Below the pieces are notes generated by a model. That model saw nothing but the letters and a program-made list of their open reading frames with translations, did no database searches and was not told where the DNA came from. From IMG/VR virus record IMGVR_UViG_3300047323_000145, positions 1 through 41,630 of that record: DNA of 41,630 bases. The stretch is one strand, 5' to 3'. This stretch comes from a virus. Within the stretch, counting starts at the first letter, position 1, and every line of letters starts with the position of its first letter. The position numbers and the translations under genes are program-made. Shown piece after piece: positions 30,416-38,487 of this stretch.

Positions 30416-31108
30416 GTGGCCTTTCTGCGTATCTTTGACACTGACCCGGACGCTAAGCCCAAGCCTAAGCCCTCGTACAACAACGAGTTTGCTTTCCGTT
30501 TCCGGTCGGGCAAGATGAACGGCCGTAAGCCCATGTCTCTTGACGCGTGGCGTGTCACTACGGGTGAGAAGGAAGTTGCCGAGTCTATCGCTCAGCTTAT
30601 GGGCGGTTCGGTGAACGAGTGGGAGACGTCCAAGGATGATTTCCTTGAGGTTCTGACCGGCAAGGACAGCGTTGAGGTTGTCATTTCCGGCGTCAAGGCA
30701 ATCAAGTCCACTCTTGTCCTTTGGGGTCAGCGTGGCCCTATCCACGAGTGCGACGGCGTTACGTCGCTGCTTTCTGAGGATTTTGGTCAGCCGTGCGGTT
30801 GCCCGTCGCTTCTCGCGGACCGTAAGGCGCTTGCTAAGTCGGGTCGTGGTCCGGCCCCGAACACCAAGGTTGAGTTTCGCCTTGCTGAGGATTATGACCT
30901 TGGCTTGGGTCAGTTCGTGTCTACCTCGTGGGAACTTGTCAAGGTTCTGCATGAGATTGCGAATGACCTTGACGAGGTGGGGGATGAGGCTCTGTGTGAG
31001 CTGTCCCTTGAGCTTGTGGAGTATGACCACTCGACCTATGGCCGTGTGAGCTACCGCAAGCCGGTTATCAAGGTGATCAAGGCATGGAGCGAGGCGATTG
31101 CGGAGTGA
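30416..31108 (+). CDS. Replication-segment protein of unknown function
   Basis: The product is 230 aa, starting at GTG. The first 50 residues are basic with a FRFRSGKMNGRKP segment. There is a possible metal site around HECDGV and GQPCGCPSLL (Cys near 111, 125, 127), followed by a helical acidic C-terminal half. Its place between the exonuclease and the primase suggests a single-strand binding or recombination partner, but no OB-fold signature is certain. It overlaps the next gene by GTGA. Confidence 0.6.
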   Translation: MAFLRIFDTDPDAKPKPKPSYNNEFAFRFRSGKMNGRKPMSLDAWRVTTGEKEVAESIAQLMGGSVNEWETSKDDFLEVLTGKDSVEVVISGVKAIKSTLVLWGQRGPIHECDGVTSLLSEDFGQPCGCPSLLADRKALAKSGRGPAPNTKVEFRLAEDYDLGLGQFVSTSWELVKVLHEIANDLDEVGDEALCELSLELVEYDHSTYGRVSYRKPVIKVIKAWSEAIAE

Positions 31109-31278
31109 ACGCGCGTCCGTTCCAGGGGGTCTCTGACGAGGTGATCAGGGGCCCCCTTTGGGGGTTCGCTCCCGCTGACCGTCCGGCAATCCTGCATGAG
31201 CGTAGGCGCCGGTTCGGTCTGAGTGAAGACTTTGAGTACAACGTTGGGGAGAGTGCGGAATGGGAAAGCGCGGAGTAG
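31105..31278 (+). CDS. Small hypothetical protein
   Basis: The product is 57 aa from GTG 31105, which overlaps the upstream stop. It has a Trp/Pro-rich start (FQGVSDEVIRGPLWGFAPADRP) and an acidic tail. No family is recognised. It overlaps the following gene by 19 bp in another frame, so the three genes are one unit. Confidence 0.6.
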   Translation: MNARPFQGVSDEVIRGPLWGFAPADRPAILHERRRRFGLSEDFEYNVGESAEWESAE

Positions 31279-31556
31279 TCACGGACTATGCCGGTGAGGA
31301 ACTGTACGCGGGTGACCTCGTCGCCTACGCGGCACGGCAGGGTAACCGGGTCCGGATGACTGACGCTGTTGTCCTTGAGGTGACGGCTAAGAAGGCTCAG
31401 GTTGAGGGTGTGGGGGTCGTGCTCGTCCCGACGCTCAAGGTTCAGCCGACGGGGGATGAGTCGGGCTTCACGGCTCGTCGTTCCATGCGTCCTCAGTGGA
31501 TCGCTGCGGATCATGTCCGGCTGATCACTCCTGCGTCTCCTGCCGACGAGGAGTAA
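31260..31556 (+). CDS. Small beta-rich hypothetical protein
   Basis: The product is 98 aa. YAGEELYAGDLVAYAARQGNRVRMTDAVVLEV suggests an SH3/KOW-like barrel, which would fit a nucleic-acid-associated accessory role in replication. Start ATG within the upstream gene's end; a terminator follows 11 bp after the stop. Confidence 0.65.
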   Translation: MGKRGVVTDYAGEELYAGDLVAYAARQGNRVRMTDAVVLEVTAKKAQVEGVGVVLVPTLKVQPTGDESGFTARRSMRPQWIAADHVRLITPASPADEE

Positions 31557-31567
31557 CCCGACCAACT

Positions 31568-31609
31568 ACGGCCGGATGGTGCCTACTTGGGTGCTGTCCG
31601 GCCGTTTTT
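31568..31609 (+). terminator. Terminator with 9-bp perfect stem and T5
   Basis: ACGGCCGGA (31568-31576) pairs with TCCGGCCGT (31597-31605), followed by TTTT. TTGCGTCCGGGCAACTACTG follows, as after the terminator at 27118. Confidence 0.9.
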
Positions 31610-31621
31610 GCGTCCGGGCAA

Positions 31622-31640
31622 CTACTGAATTCAGGAACTG
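31622..31640 (+). repeat. Palindromic repeat copy 12
   Basis: CTACTGAATTCAGGAACTG, with right-arm changes, directly before the AGGAG ribosome site of the 59-aa gene. Confidence 0.8.
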
Positions 31641-31647
31641 AGGAGTC

Positions 31648-31827
31648 ATGGAACGACGGTTGAGCCTTGAGGCTGCCCCCGCTCTTGGGGACATTCGTGC
31701 AATGGGGGAGGGTGACACGCTTTGGCTGTCCCCGGGGGTTGAGGGTCGGAAGGATTGGGGGCGCTACTTGGATGCTGCGGCGGCTGCAACGACTCGTGGC
31801 GCTGACGTGAGGTGGGTCCGTGGCTAA
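31648..31827 (+). CDS. Small protein before the Hjc-like nuclease
   Basis: The product is 59 aa, read from ATG 31648 (ribosome site GAGGAG) to TAA 31825-31827. It is too short for a default ORF cut-off but has phage codon use and overlaps the next gene by 8 bp. The C-terminal part WGRYLDAAAAATTRGADVRWVRG is helix-strand. No family is recognised. Confidence 0.65.
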   Translation: MERRLSLEAAPALGDIRAMGEGDTLWLSPGVEGRKDWGRYLDAAAAATTRGADVRWVRG

Positions 31828-32206
31828 CCCGAACAAGGCCAAGGGGACGAGGCACGAGAGTGCCGTACGGGACTACCTGAACGGCTTCCTTGCGGGTGTG
31901 GCGGGGGTTGATGAGCTTCCGTCGTGGGACTCTCGCGCTGTCCGTCGTGTGGCGCAGGAAGGGGCCAAGGATGTTGGGGACTTGCACGCGTATCCGTTCA
32001 TCCTTGAGGCCAAGGACACGGCCAAGCACGATATCCCCGGGTTCATCCGGCAGGCGAACACTGAGGCGGGTAACGCCGGTTTCCCGTTCGGGGTGGCTGT
32101 CCTCAAGAAGCGTGGGGCGAACATTGCCGACTCGTATGTCTGCCTTGATCTAGCGACGTTCGCGCGGGTGTTGGCCAAGATCCGCGAGGCGTACGACGAG
32201 GTCTAG
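31820..32206 (+). CDS. Holliday junction resolvase-like nuclease (PD-(D/E)XK)
   Basis: The product is 128 aa from GTG. The order KAKGTRHESAVRDYLNGF (Glu near 13), DVGDLHAYPFILEAKDT (catalytic D-x12-E-x-K at about 52-68) and then a helix is the Hjc/RusA-independent resolvase core of archaeal-type resolvases found in phages. It would cut branched replication intermediates. It lies directly before the primase-helicase gene. Confidence 0.78.
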   Translation: MANPNKAKGTRHESAVRDYLNGFLAGVAGVDELPSWDSRAVRRVAQEGAKDVGDLHAYPFILEAKDTAKHDIPGFIRQANTEAGNAGFPFGVAVLKKRGANIADSYVCLDLATFARVLAKIREAYDEV

Positions 32207-32224
32207 GAAGTGCTTGCGCTCAAG
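32206..32224 (+). promoter_or_regulatory. GGAAGT-TTGCGCTC motif, copy 5
   Basis: GGAAGTGCTTGCGCTCAAG begins on the last base of the resolvase stop codon, 48 bp before the primase-helicase start. CTTG-CGCT-CAAG is a small hairpin. Confidence 0.6.
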
Positions 32225-32253
32225 GGATAGCAACAAGAGGGAGAGGAACTAAG

Positions 32254-34695
32254 TTGCTGTTCAAGGATGTTCTTGCGCGCTTTGGTCAGGCTGAGGAGCA
32301 GTCGGACGGGGGTTATTTGGCGCTGTGTCCGGCGCATAAGGACTCTCGTCCGTCTCTCCGTATCTGGCGGGGGGATGACAACAAGGTTCGGATCACGTGC
32401 CGTTCCGGGTGCAAGCCGGACGAGGTGGTTAAGGCTGCCAACCTCACTTGGTCGGACATGTTCAATGCCACGGGTGAGGGTCTGACGGTCACCAAGGAAA
32501 AGCCCGCGCTTGTGGGTACGGCTCAGACGGCTGCCCTTGCGATGTACGTTGACGACACGTCGGGGCTGTTGCAGTCGCTTGAGGCTGACTACGGGATTGT
32601 TCAGGCTCGTACGTATCTGCATGACCGGTTCGGCGTGAGTGCTGAGCTTGCGCGTGAGCTTGAGCTTGGGTACTCGGGTTCGTTCAAGTTCCCTTTCGCG
32701 TCGCGTGCGTTCACCTCGTTCCCCCGTGTGACGGTTCCGTTCAAGAACTTCCGGGGGATCGTTCACGCGTTGCAGGGTCGGGACCTTTCGGGGAAGTGCC
32801 CGGGTCGGTGGGTTGGTCTGACGAACCCTGAGGGCGCCCGGTGGGGTCAGTACGGCGTTTTCCGGGGTCAGGGTGGCTACGGGGTAACCCTGATCACTGA
32901 GGGGCCCGGAGACGCGCTTACAGCGACTGCTGTGGGTTATGACGCTGTGGCTATCCGGGGTGCTGCTCTGGCCGGTACGCCTGAGCTTGTTGAGGAGCTT
33001 GCCAAGGGGCTTGAGGGTTCTCAAGTGATCGTGGCCGGTGACAACGACACGGCCGGTATGGGGTTCACCAAGCGTCTGAGCGCGGGTCTGTCTAAGCACG
33101 GCATCACGGTCTACATGCTCCAAATCCCTACGGATGGTTGGGACTTGACCGACTGGCGTAAGGACAGCCCGGAGGACTTCCCGGCTGCTCTGCACAAGGC
33201 TGTCAAGCGTGCTGAGCCCTACTCTGAGACGAAAGGTCTACTTGTGGACGCTGCTACCGGCGCGCTTGTGCCGGATGCCACTACCGCTACGCGAGCGGTT
33301 GAACTAATCACTGAGTTCAGTGAGCGGTATGGGACCTCTGACGTTCTGAGTGCCCATGCGCTCGTGGCGTTCACGGGCGGGACTATCAAGTACGCCAAGG
33401 GCCTTGGGTTCTACGTGTGGGATGGCAAGGTTTGGCACCAATCGGAAACCAAGGTGCGTCAGCTCATCCATTTCATGGGCGCGTCTCTGTCGGTTGCCGC
33501 GAGCACCATTCCGGATGCTGGTGAGCACACCAAGAAGATTGCTTCTCATTTCATGAACACGCGAAGCATTGACGCGCTGATTCGTGAGCTTAAGGCCGTG
33601 CCTGCCGTTCAGGTTTCGGCTGACGAGTTTGACGCGCGTCCTGAGCTTCTGTCGTTCTCGAATGGAACGGTTGACCTCCGTACGGGGGAGTTGCGGGCGC
33701 ACAACAAGGCGGACATGTTGACTGCCGCGCTGCCTATCGAGTTTGACCCGGACGCCAAGGCTCCGCGCTTTGAGGCGTTTCTCTCTGAGATCATGCCGGG
33801 GCTTCCGGACATGCCCGCTTACCTCCGTCGCCTTTGTGGCTACGGCATTTCGGGTAGCACGTCTGAGCAGTGCTTTGCGGTGCTGCATGGGTCGGGCGCT
33901 AACGGCAAGTCTGTTCTCACGGACACGCTGACTGAGGTATTCGGGCAGATCACGACTACTACGGCGTTCAGCACCTTTGAGGACAAGGGTTCGGGCGGTA
34001 TCCCGAACGACATTGCCGCTTTGCGTGGTGCTCGTCTAGTGATGGCTTCTGAGGGTGACTCGGGACGGCCCATGTCTGAGGCTGTCCTCAAGCGCGTGAC
34101 GGGTAAGGACAAGGTCACTGCCCGGTTCATGCGGCAGGAGTTCTTTACGTTCGCCCCGACGTTCCTCATCATGCTTGCGACCAACCACAAGCCCAATTTC
34201 AAGGGGCAGGATGAGGGGCTTTGGCGACGGGTCAAGATGATTCCGTTCAACCGGTACTTTGCGCCGGACGAGCGTGATTACGACCTGAGTGAAAAGCTTC
34301 TCGCTGAGTCTGCGGGCATTGTGGCTTGGGCTGTTCGTGGTGCGGTCGAGTGGTTTGCTAACGGCCTACAGGATCCGGCTGCCGTGAAGAACGCCACCAA
34401 GGAGTTCCGCGAGACGGCCGATGGGTTGCAGGGGTTCATGCCGGGTGTCCTTGAGGCCACGGGGGACGAGGCTGACAGGATCCTTGGCAACGAGGCGTTC
34501 AGCATGTATCTCGATTGGTGCGAGGCTGAGAACCTGCCGCAGAAGGAGCGTTGGCGCCGGACGACGTTCTACCGGGCCATGGAAGAACGCAAGGTGACGC
34601 GTCGCAAGACGGCGCAGGGGATCACACTGTTTGGTGTGCGTCCGATGGAGCACGACGACACCCCCGCCGGACCGGGCATCTTCGGCAACGACTAG
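32254..34695 (+). CDS. Primase-helicase (zinc finger, TOPRIM, D5/SF3)
   Basis: The product is 813 aa from TTG. The N-terminus has a primase zinc finger (C25, H28, C49, C53: LCPAHKDSRPSLRIW and CRSGC), then a TOPRIM core (LITEGPGDALTATAVG near 212, VIVAGDNDTAG), a long linker and the D5_N/SF3 helicase with Walker A GSGANGKS near 548 and MASEGDSG/IMLATNHKPNF motifs further on. It unwinds the fork and primes synthesis for the DNA polymerase that follows. The length is normal for such fused proteins. Confidence 0.93.
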   Translation: MLFKDVLARFGQAEEQSDGGYLALCPAHKDSRPSLRIWRGDDNKVRITCRSGCKPDEVVKAANLTWSDMFNATGEGLTVTKEKPALVGTAQTAALAMYVDDTSGLLQSLEADYGIVQARTYLHDRFGVSAELARELELGYSGSFKFPFASRAFTSFPRVTVPFKNFRGIVHALQGRDLSGKCPGRWVGLTNPEGARWGQYGVFRGQGGYGVTLITEGPGDALTATAVGYDAVAIRGAALAGTPELVEELAKGLEGSQVIVAGDNDTAGMGFTKRLSAGLSKHGITVYMLQIPTDGWDLTDWRKDSPEDFPAALHKAVKRAEPYSETKGLLVDAATGALVPDATTATRAVELITEFSERYGTSDVLSAHALVAFTGGTIKYAKGLGFYVWDGKVWHQSETKVRQLIHFMGASLSVAASTIPDAGEHTKKIASHFMNTRSIDALIRELKAVPAVQVSADEFDARPELLSFSNGTVDLRTGELRAHNKADMLTAALPIEFDPDAKAPRFEAFLSEIMPGLPDMPAYLRRLCGYGISGSTSEQCFAVLHGSGANGKSVLTDTLTEVFGQITTTTAFSTFEDKGSGGIPNDIAALRGARLVMASEGDSGRPMSEAVLKRVTGKDKVTARFMRQEFFTFAPTFLIMLATNHKPNFKGQDEGLWRRVKMIPFNRYFAPDERDYDLSEKLLAESAGIVAWAVRGAVEWFANGLQDPAAVKNATKEFRETADGLQGFMPGVLEATGDEADRILGNEAFSMYLDWCEAENLPQKERWRRTTFYRAMEERKVTRRKTAQGITLFGVRPMEHDDTPAGPGIFGND

Positions 34696-34724
34696 CAACA
34701 ACTGAACACACCCTGAGGGGTCAG

Positions 34725-34743
34725 CTACTGAATTCAGTAGTTG
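34725..34743 (+). repeat. Palindromic repeat copy 13
   Basis: Perfect CTACTGAATTCAGTAGTTG between primase-helicase and polymerase genes. It is followed by a small hairpin CCCCT/AGGGG (34745-34762) that covers the polymerase ribosome site. Confidence 0.85.
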
Positions 34744-34768
34744 GCCCCTCTTGCGTTAGGGGAGAGCT

Positions 34769-36625
34769 ATGCGCACGTACATGCATGAAATCAACGGGTC
34801 CACGGTCTACGCCAAGGTGCCTGAAACTGCCGGTGACTTGGACGAGTTCAAGCGTTGGTTTGAGTCGGCTAACGAGCGTGGCCCGATCGCGCTGGACACG
34901 GAGACTACCGGCCTTGACATCTACTCGGACGGCTACCGTCTGCGTACGGTTCAGTTCGGGGATGCGCTCACGGGTTGGGTCATCCATTGGGAGCGCGGGG
35001 GCGCGTTCATTGAGGCTGTTCTTTGGGCGCTCCGTCGTACCAAGCGGTTCCTCATTCACAACGCCCCGTTTGATTGGCTCGTGTTGGATGAACATGCGGG
35101 GGTGCCGCTTGAGGAGTTGGCTCCGCGCACGACGGATACCAAGATCCTGGCTACCCTCGTTGATCCTCGTCAGCCTCAAGAGGGCGGCATTGGTACGGGT
35201 CTCAAGCCTCTGAGTGGGCACTACCTTGACCCGTCTGCGCCGGACACTCAGGGGGACCTTACGGCCGTGTTCCGGTCCCTTGGGCTCACCAAGGCTACGG
35301 GGTTCGCGCGTATCGACTTGGACCACCCAACTTACAATCTCTACGCGGCACTTGACGTGATCCTCACGGCTCGTCTTGAGCCGGTGCTACGGCATGAGCT
35401 TGAGCGCTATGGGGTGCGTCCTCGTCTCGTCCAGTATGAGCACGAGCTTGCCCGTATCTGTGCGCACATGCAGCGCACGGGCATGGTGCTTGACGAGGAG
35501 TACACGCGCTCTCTTGAGGCTCGCCTTGGGGAGGAAGCTGCGCTCTACTCGGTTAAGGCTGCCCGGTATGGCGTCGAGAACGTCAACAGCACTAACCAAA
35601 TATCTGAGGCTCTGCTTGCAATGGGGGAGACGCTGACGGAGCGTACGGCTTCCGGCAACCTCAAGGTTGACAAGGCTGTTCTCTTGGCGCTTGCGGACAT
35701 GTCCCTACAGTGGGAGCCGATTGAGTCTCGTCGGCCCAACCCGCTCGCGGACGCTGTGTTGAGGTCTAAGCGCTCGGGTAAGTGGCGTGAGACGTACGCC
35801 AAGACGTTCCTTGAGACCGTTGACGCCAAGGGGCGCATTCACCCGTTCATAAACTCTCTGCAAGCCCGCACGGGGCGCATGTCGATTACCCGTCCGGCGC
35901 TGCAAACGCTGCCCTCGTCTGATCAGATGATCCGTCGTTGTCTGCTTGCTGACCCGGGTCACGTCATGGTGTCCATTGACTTTGCTGCGGTTGAGATGCG
36001 CGTTCTTGCGGCTCTCGCTGACGTTAAGCAGATGAAGCACGCCATTAAGACCGGGCAGGATCTGCACGACTTCACGGCCGGTCTCGTTTATGGTCCGGGG
36101 TTCACTAAGGCTCACCGGAAGATTTGTAAGGGTGTCGGTTTCGGCACTGTCTACGGTGGTGGTCCGGCGACGATTGCCCGGCAGACCGGCGCGAACATTG
36201 ATGACGTGGCGTCCGCTCAGCGGAAGTATCACCGGGTCTATCCGGAGATCAAGCGCGCCGCGTCTCGTTGGCAGCGTGAGGCTTTCTCTAATTCGATGGT
36301 GACCACGACGGTTACGGGTCGGCGTCTGCCTCTTGACCGTGACCGGACGTACGCCGTTGTGAACTATCAGGTTCAGTCTGCGGCTCGTGACTGCCTTGGG
36401 CAATCGCTGCTCGAAATGGAGAGCCGGGGTCTCCTGCCGTACCTCCGTTTGCCTATCCATGACGAGGTGGTTGCGTCGGTTCCCGAGCGTGAAGCCAAGG
36501 AGCTTGCTCGGGAGTTTGAGCGCTGCATGACGTTCGATCTGTTCGGCGTCCCGATCGATACGGGCGACGAGGGCGCGAGCATCGGCAAGCGTTCGTGGGG
36601 CTCGCTGTACGGCGCTGATTTCTAG
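34769..36625 (+). CDS. DNA polymerase I, family A
   Basis: The product is 618 aa. The 3'-5' exonuclease has DTET (D43, E45), HNAPFDWLVLD and the YNLYAALD motif. The polymerase has RTGRMS, motif A MVSIDFAAVEMRVLAALA, motif B RKICKGVGFGTVYGG and motif C IHDEVVAS. There is no 5'-3' exonuclease domain, as usual for phage polymerases. Start ATG after GGGGAGAG. It replicates the phage genome with the primase-helicase. Confidence 0.95.
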   Translation: MRTYMHEINGSTVYAKVPETAGDLDEFKRWFESANERGPIALDTETTGLDIYSDGYRLRTVQFGDALTGWVIHWERGGAFIEAVLWALRRTKRFLIHNAPFDWLVLDEHAGVPLEELAPRTTDTKILATLVDPRQPQEGGIGTGLKPLSGHYLDPSAPDTQGDLTAVFRSLGLTKATGFARIDLDHPTYNLYAALDVILTARLEPVLRHELERYGVRPRLVQYEHELARICAHMQRTGMVLDEEYTRSLEARLGEEAALYSVKAARYGVENVNSTNQISEALLAMGETLTERTASGNLKVDKAVLLALADMSLQWEPIESRRPNPLADAVLRSKRSGKWRETYAKTFLETVDAKGRIHPFINSLQARTGRMSITRPALQTLPSSDQMIRRCLLADPGHVMVSIDFAAVEMRVLAALADVKQMKHAIKTGQDLHDFTAGLVYGPGFTKAHRKICKGVGFGTVYGGGPATIARQTGANIDDVASAQRKYHRVYPEIKRAASRWQREAFSNSMVTTTVTGRRLPLDRDRTYAVVNYQVQSAARDCLGQSLLEMESRGLLPYLRLPIHDEVVASVPEREAKELAREFERCMTFDLFGVPIDTGDEGASIGKRSWGSLYGADF

Positions 36626-36655
36626 AGCGCTCGTTCGATAATCACGCGCTAGGTA

Positions 36656-36697
36656 ACGCTCCGTGTGAGTTGAGACCGGTTTCAGTCCACGGAGCGT
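36656..36697 (+). terminator. Perfect 10-bp hairpin after the polymerase gene
   Basis: ACGCTCCGTG pairs with CACGGAGCGT with a 22-nt loop that can itself pair weakly. No T-tract. It may end the polymerase transcript or be the start of a small RNA. Confidence 0.5.
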
Positions 36698-36712
36698 CAC
36701 CACGTGAGGCAG

Positions 36713-36731
36713 CTACTGAATTCAGTACGTG
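36713..36731 (+). repeat. Palindromic repeat copy 14
   Basis: CTACTGAATTCAGTACGTG. An outer GCAGC/GCTGC pair extends the dyad. Confidence 0.8.
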
Positions 36732-36771
36732 AGCTGCGTCACAGTGCCTAACAGGACATCAGATGTCTTGC

Positions 36772-36791
36772 GCCCCAAGGGATTTCGGGGC
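36772..36791 (+). terminator. Small hairpin between palindromes 14 and 15
   Basis: GCCCC pairs with GGGGC around a 10-nt loop, followed by TTGCG. Possible weak terminator. Confidence 0.4.
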
Positions 36792-36807
36792 TTGCGTGAG
36801 CACTCAG

Positions 36808-36826
36808 CTACTGAATTCAGTACCTG
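36808..36826 (+). repeat. Palindromic repeat copy 15
   Basis: CTACTGAATTCAGTACCTG, 95 bp after copy 14, the closest spacing in the genome. Confidence 0.85.
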
Positions 36827-37140
36827 CTACCCCCAAAACGGACACCAAGGTTATCTGCCCGTTACGCATGTAATCCCAAAGGCGTAGGCGGTCTCTCGCC
36901 CCCTACTTCCGTGGTCGCCAACGCGTTGCGCCTTGGATTCGAAGCACAACCCATACCGGACATGGCGGGTCTAACGACGTACAAGCGCGTTGAGTGGATC
37001 AAGCAAGTCCGCATAAGTTCCGTCCTGCAACGACGGAGCAAAGCGCTAGCCCCGGCGGTGCACATCCTCAGACGGTCATGGTTCGCCCATGCCCTGTCAC
37101 TGATGTGACCCGAGTCACGACGGCTAGCTAGCGCGCCCAA

Positions 37141-37197
37141 CCCGTCTGAGGAAGTCCTTGCGCTCAAGAACGAGCACAAGCAACCCACTCAGACGGG
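37141..37197 (+). promoter_or_regulatory. Inverted repeat around early motif in the sigma-like leader
   Basis: CCCGTCTGAG (37141-37150) and CTCAGACGGG (37188-37197) pair perfectly over 10 bp and enclose GGAAGTCCTTGCGCTCAAG. The right arm reaches the ribosome-binding region of the sigma-like gene (ATG 37207), so pairing in RNA could limit its translation. Confidence 0.6.
37150..37168 (+). promoter_or_regulatory. GGAAGT-TTGCGCTC motif, copy 6
   Basis: GGAAGTCCTTGCGCTCAAG, 57 bp before the sigma-like start, inside the inverted repeat. Confidence 0.6.
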
Positions 37198-37206
37198 AAC
37201 AAACAA

Positions 37207-38025
37207 ATGATCAACCTGACCGCTCAGCAGATCGCGGACGCCAAGAACAAGGACCTTGACGCGATTACGGCAGTCATCAAGGAGACTGAGGACCGGGTTG
37301 GGCAGCTTGCCCGGCACTACGCCACGACGAGCGGTCGCACTGACCACACGCTCATGGAAGACCTCATGCAGACCGGCCGCATTGCGGTTTGGGAAGCGCT
37401 GGACCGGTTCCAGGGAACTGAGGTTGCGCAGTTCTTCACGTTCATTGACAAGACCCTTAAGGGTGTCCTGAGCGACGAGCGCAAGGAAGAGCAGCGAATC
37501 GGAGTTAGCCGGTCGGTTGCCGCTGACTTTGAAAAGGCGCTCCGCATTGCTGACGGAGACCCTTACCTTGCGGAATTCCTCGTCACGACGGCTGAGGTCA
37601 TGGGTAAGCGCAAGATGAGTGAGGACACGGCTTACGCCGCTCGCCTGTCTTGGATGGGCATTGAGTACCTTGACCGTCCGGTGACTACGGGACACAACGA
37701 CAAGCCCGCTGACTGCAAGTCGCTTGGCGAGACCATTGCTGACACGTTGGGTGTCCCTGAGGATCTGCTTGAGCCGTCCGACTACACGAGCGCTGAGCGC
37801 AAGAAGACCACTGACAAGGTTCACTACGTCCTCAAGAAGATGGGGGCGCAGCACCGGCACGTTCTGAGCGCGCTTACGGGTATCGCCCCGGTCGGCTACT
37901 ACGGCACTGAGAATGACGCTGAGCTTGCTGAGGAACTTGGGGTTCAGCAGTACCGGGTTACGTCGATTCGCTCGCGCGCTAAGGACCGTTTCGCTGAGCT
38001 GTGGATTGCAGCGTTCGGCGCGTGA
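37207..38025 (+). CDS. Sigma70-like RNA polymerase factor
   Basis: The product is 272 aa. Residues about 45-100 (HTLMEDLMQTGRIAVWEALDRF ... FFTFIDKTLKGVLSDERKEEQ) resemble sigma region 2. Residues about 205-268 (KMGAQHRHVLSALTG ... ELAEELGVQQYRVTSIRSRAKDRFAEL) carry a region 4 helix-turn-helix. The segment between is unusual and has no clear region 3. It probably directs host RNA polymerase to middle or late phage promoters. It overlaps the HNH gene by GTGA. A promoter-recognition role is inferred from domain pattern. Confidence 0.75.
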   Translation: MINLTAQQIADAKNKDLDAITAVIKETEDRVGQLARHYATTSGRTDHTLMEDLMQTGRIAVWEALDRFQGTEVAQFFTFIDKTLKGVLSDERKEEQRIGVSRSVAADFEKALRIADGDPYLAEFLVTTAEVMGKRKMSEDTAYAARLSWMGIEYLDRPVTTGHNDKPADCKSLGETIADTLGVPEDLLEPSDYTSAERKKTTDKVHYVLKKMGAQHRHVLSALTGIAPVGYYGTENDAELAEELGVQQYRVTSIRSRAKDRFAELWIAAFGA

Positions 38026-38309
38026 GGGAGCGTCGCCCTCGTCCCGCTCGTGCCCGAAAGAGCCGGGCGGGACGCGCGAGGCGCATACGAGAGCGCAAGC
38101 CCCCTGAGGGCTCGTACAGCCGCTCAGAACTGTTCGCACGATGGCACGGCGCTTGCTGCTACTGCGGGGCGCCTGCCGAACACGTGGACCACATCAAGCC
38201 CCTGTCAGGGGGTGGGCGGGATGTTCTCGCCAACGTCGTACCGGCGTGCGCTGACTGCAACCTGAGCAAGAGCGCGCTGAGCTTGGCCCAATGGGCCGGA
38301 ACTTTCTAG
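38022..38309 (+). CDS. HNH endonuclease (McrA-like)
   Basis: The product is 95 aa from the GTG overlapping the sigma-like stop. The basic N-terminus (RERRPRPARARKSRAGRARR) is followed by ARWHGACCYCGAPAEHVDHIKPLSGGGRDVLANVVPACADCNLSKSALS, a full HNH with CxxC...CxxC zinc ligands, catalytic His in HVDH and Asn in DCN. Possible roles are host DNA degradation or homing. Its coupling to the sigma-like gene is unusual. Confidence 0.85.
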   Translation: MRERRPRPARARKSRAGRARRIRERKPPEGSYSRSELFARWHGACCYCGAPAEHVDHIKPLSGGGRDVLANVVPACADCNLSKSALSLAQWAGTF

Positions 38310-38319
38310 GGGAGAGATC

Positions 38320-38487
38320 ATGCAGACCTACACCACTCGTAACGGCGGTTCCCTTGAGGTTGACCGCAACGGCGCTTTCACTGACTTGCATCTCAAGGGT
38401 CCGGCGGGGGAGACGATTGCCACCGTGATCAAGCCTCACGCTGAGGCTGTCCCGCTCATTGCAGCGATCATCGCTCTGAGCAAGTGA
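38320..38487 (+). CDS. Small hypothetical protein
   Basis: The product is 55 aa from ATG 38320 (GGGGAGAG) to TGA 38485-38487, overlapping the next gene by GTGA. It has a beta hairpin (NGGSLEVDRNGAFTDLHL) and a hydrophobic C-terminal helix (AVPLIAAIIALSK). No family is recognised. It is short but well placed. Confidence 0.65.
   Translation: MQTYTTRNGGSLEVDRNGAFTDLHLKGPAGETIATVIKPHAEAVPLIAAIIALSK

Larger units (their letters stand above)
36626..37149. promoter_or_regulatory. Long non-coding interval before the sigma-like gene
   Basis: About 520 bp without a convincing gene. It holds a perfect 10-bp hairpin ACGCTCCGTG/CACGGAGCGT (36656-36697), palindrome copies 14 and 15, a GCCCC/GGGGC hairpin (36772-36791) between them, and then 300 bp of less phage-like composition. 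An open frame at 36911-37108 (65 aa, with rare AGA, AAA and ATA codons) is possible but poorly supported. Confidence 0.6.

Noticed and set aside
34701-34712. AACTGAACAC before copy 13 as a degenerate palindrome
   Set aside because: No dyad symmetry; the perfect copy 13 lies just downstream.
36911-37108. A 65-aa frame starting at GTG
   Set aside because: No ribosome site, codons atypical for this phage (AGA, AAA, ATA, TCA), and no recognisable motif. Kept only as a remark in the interval entry.
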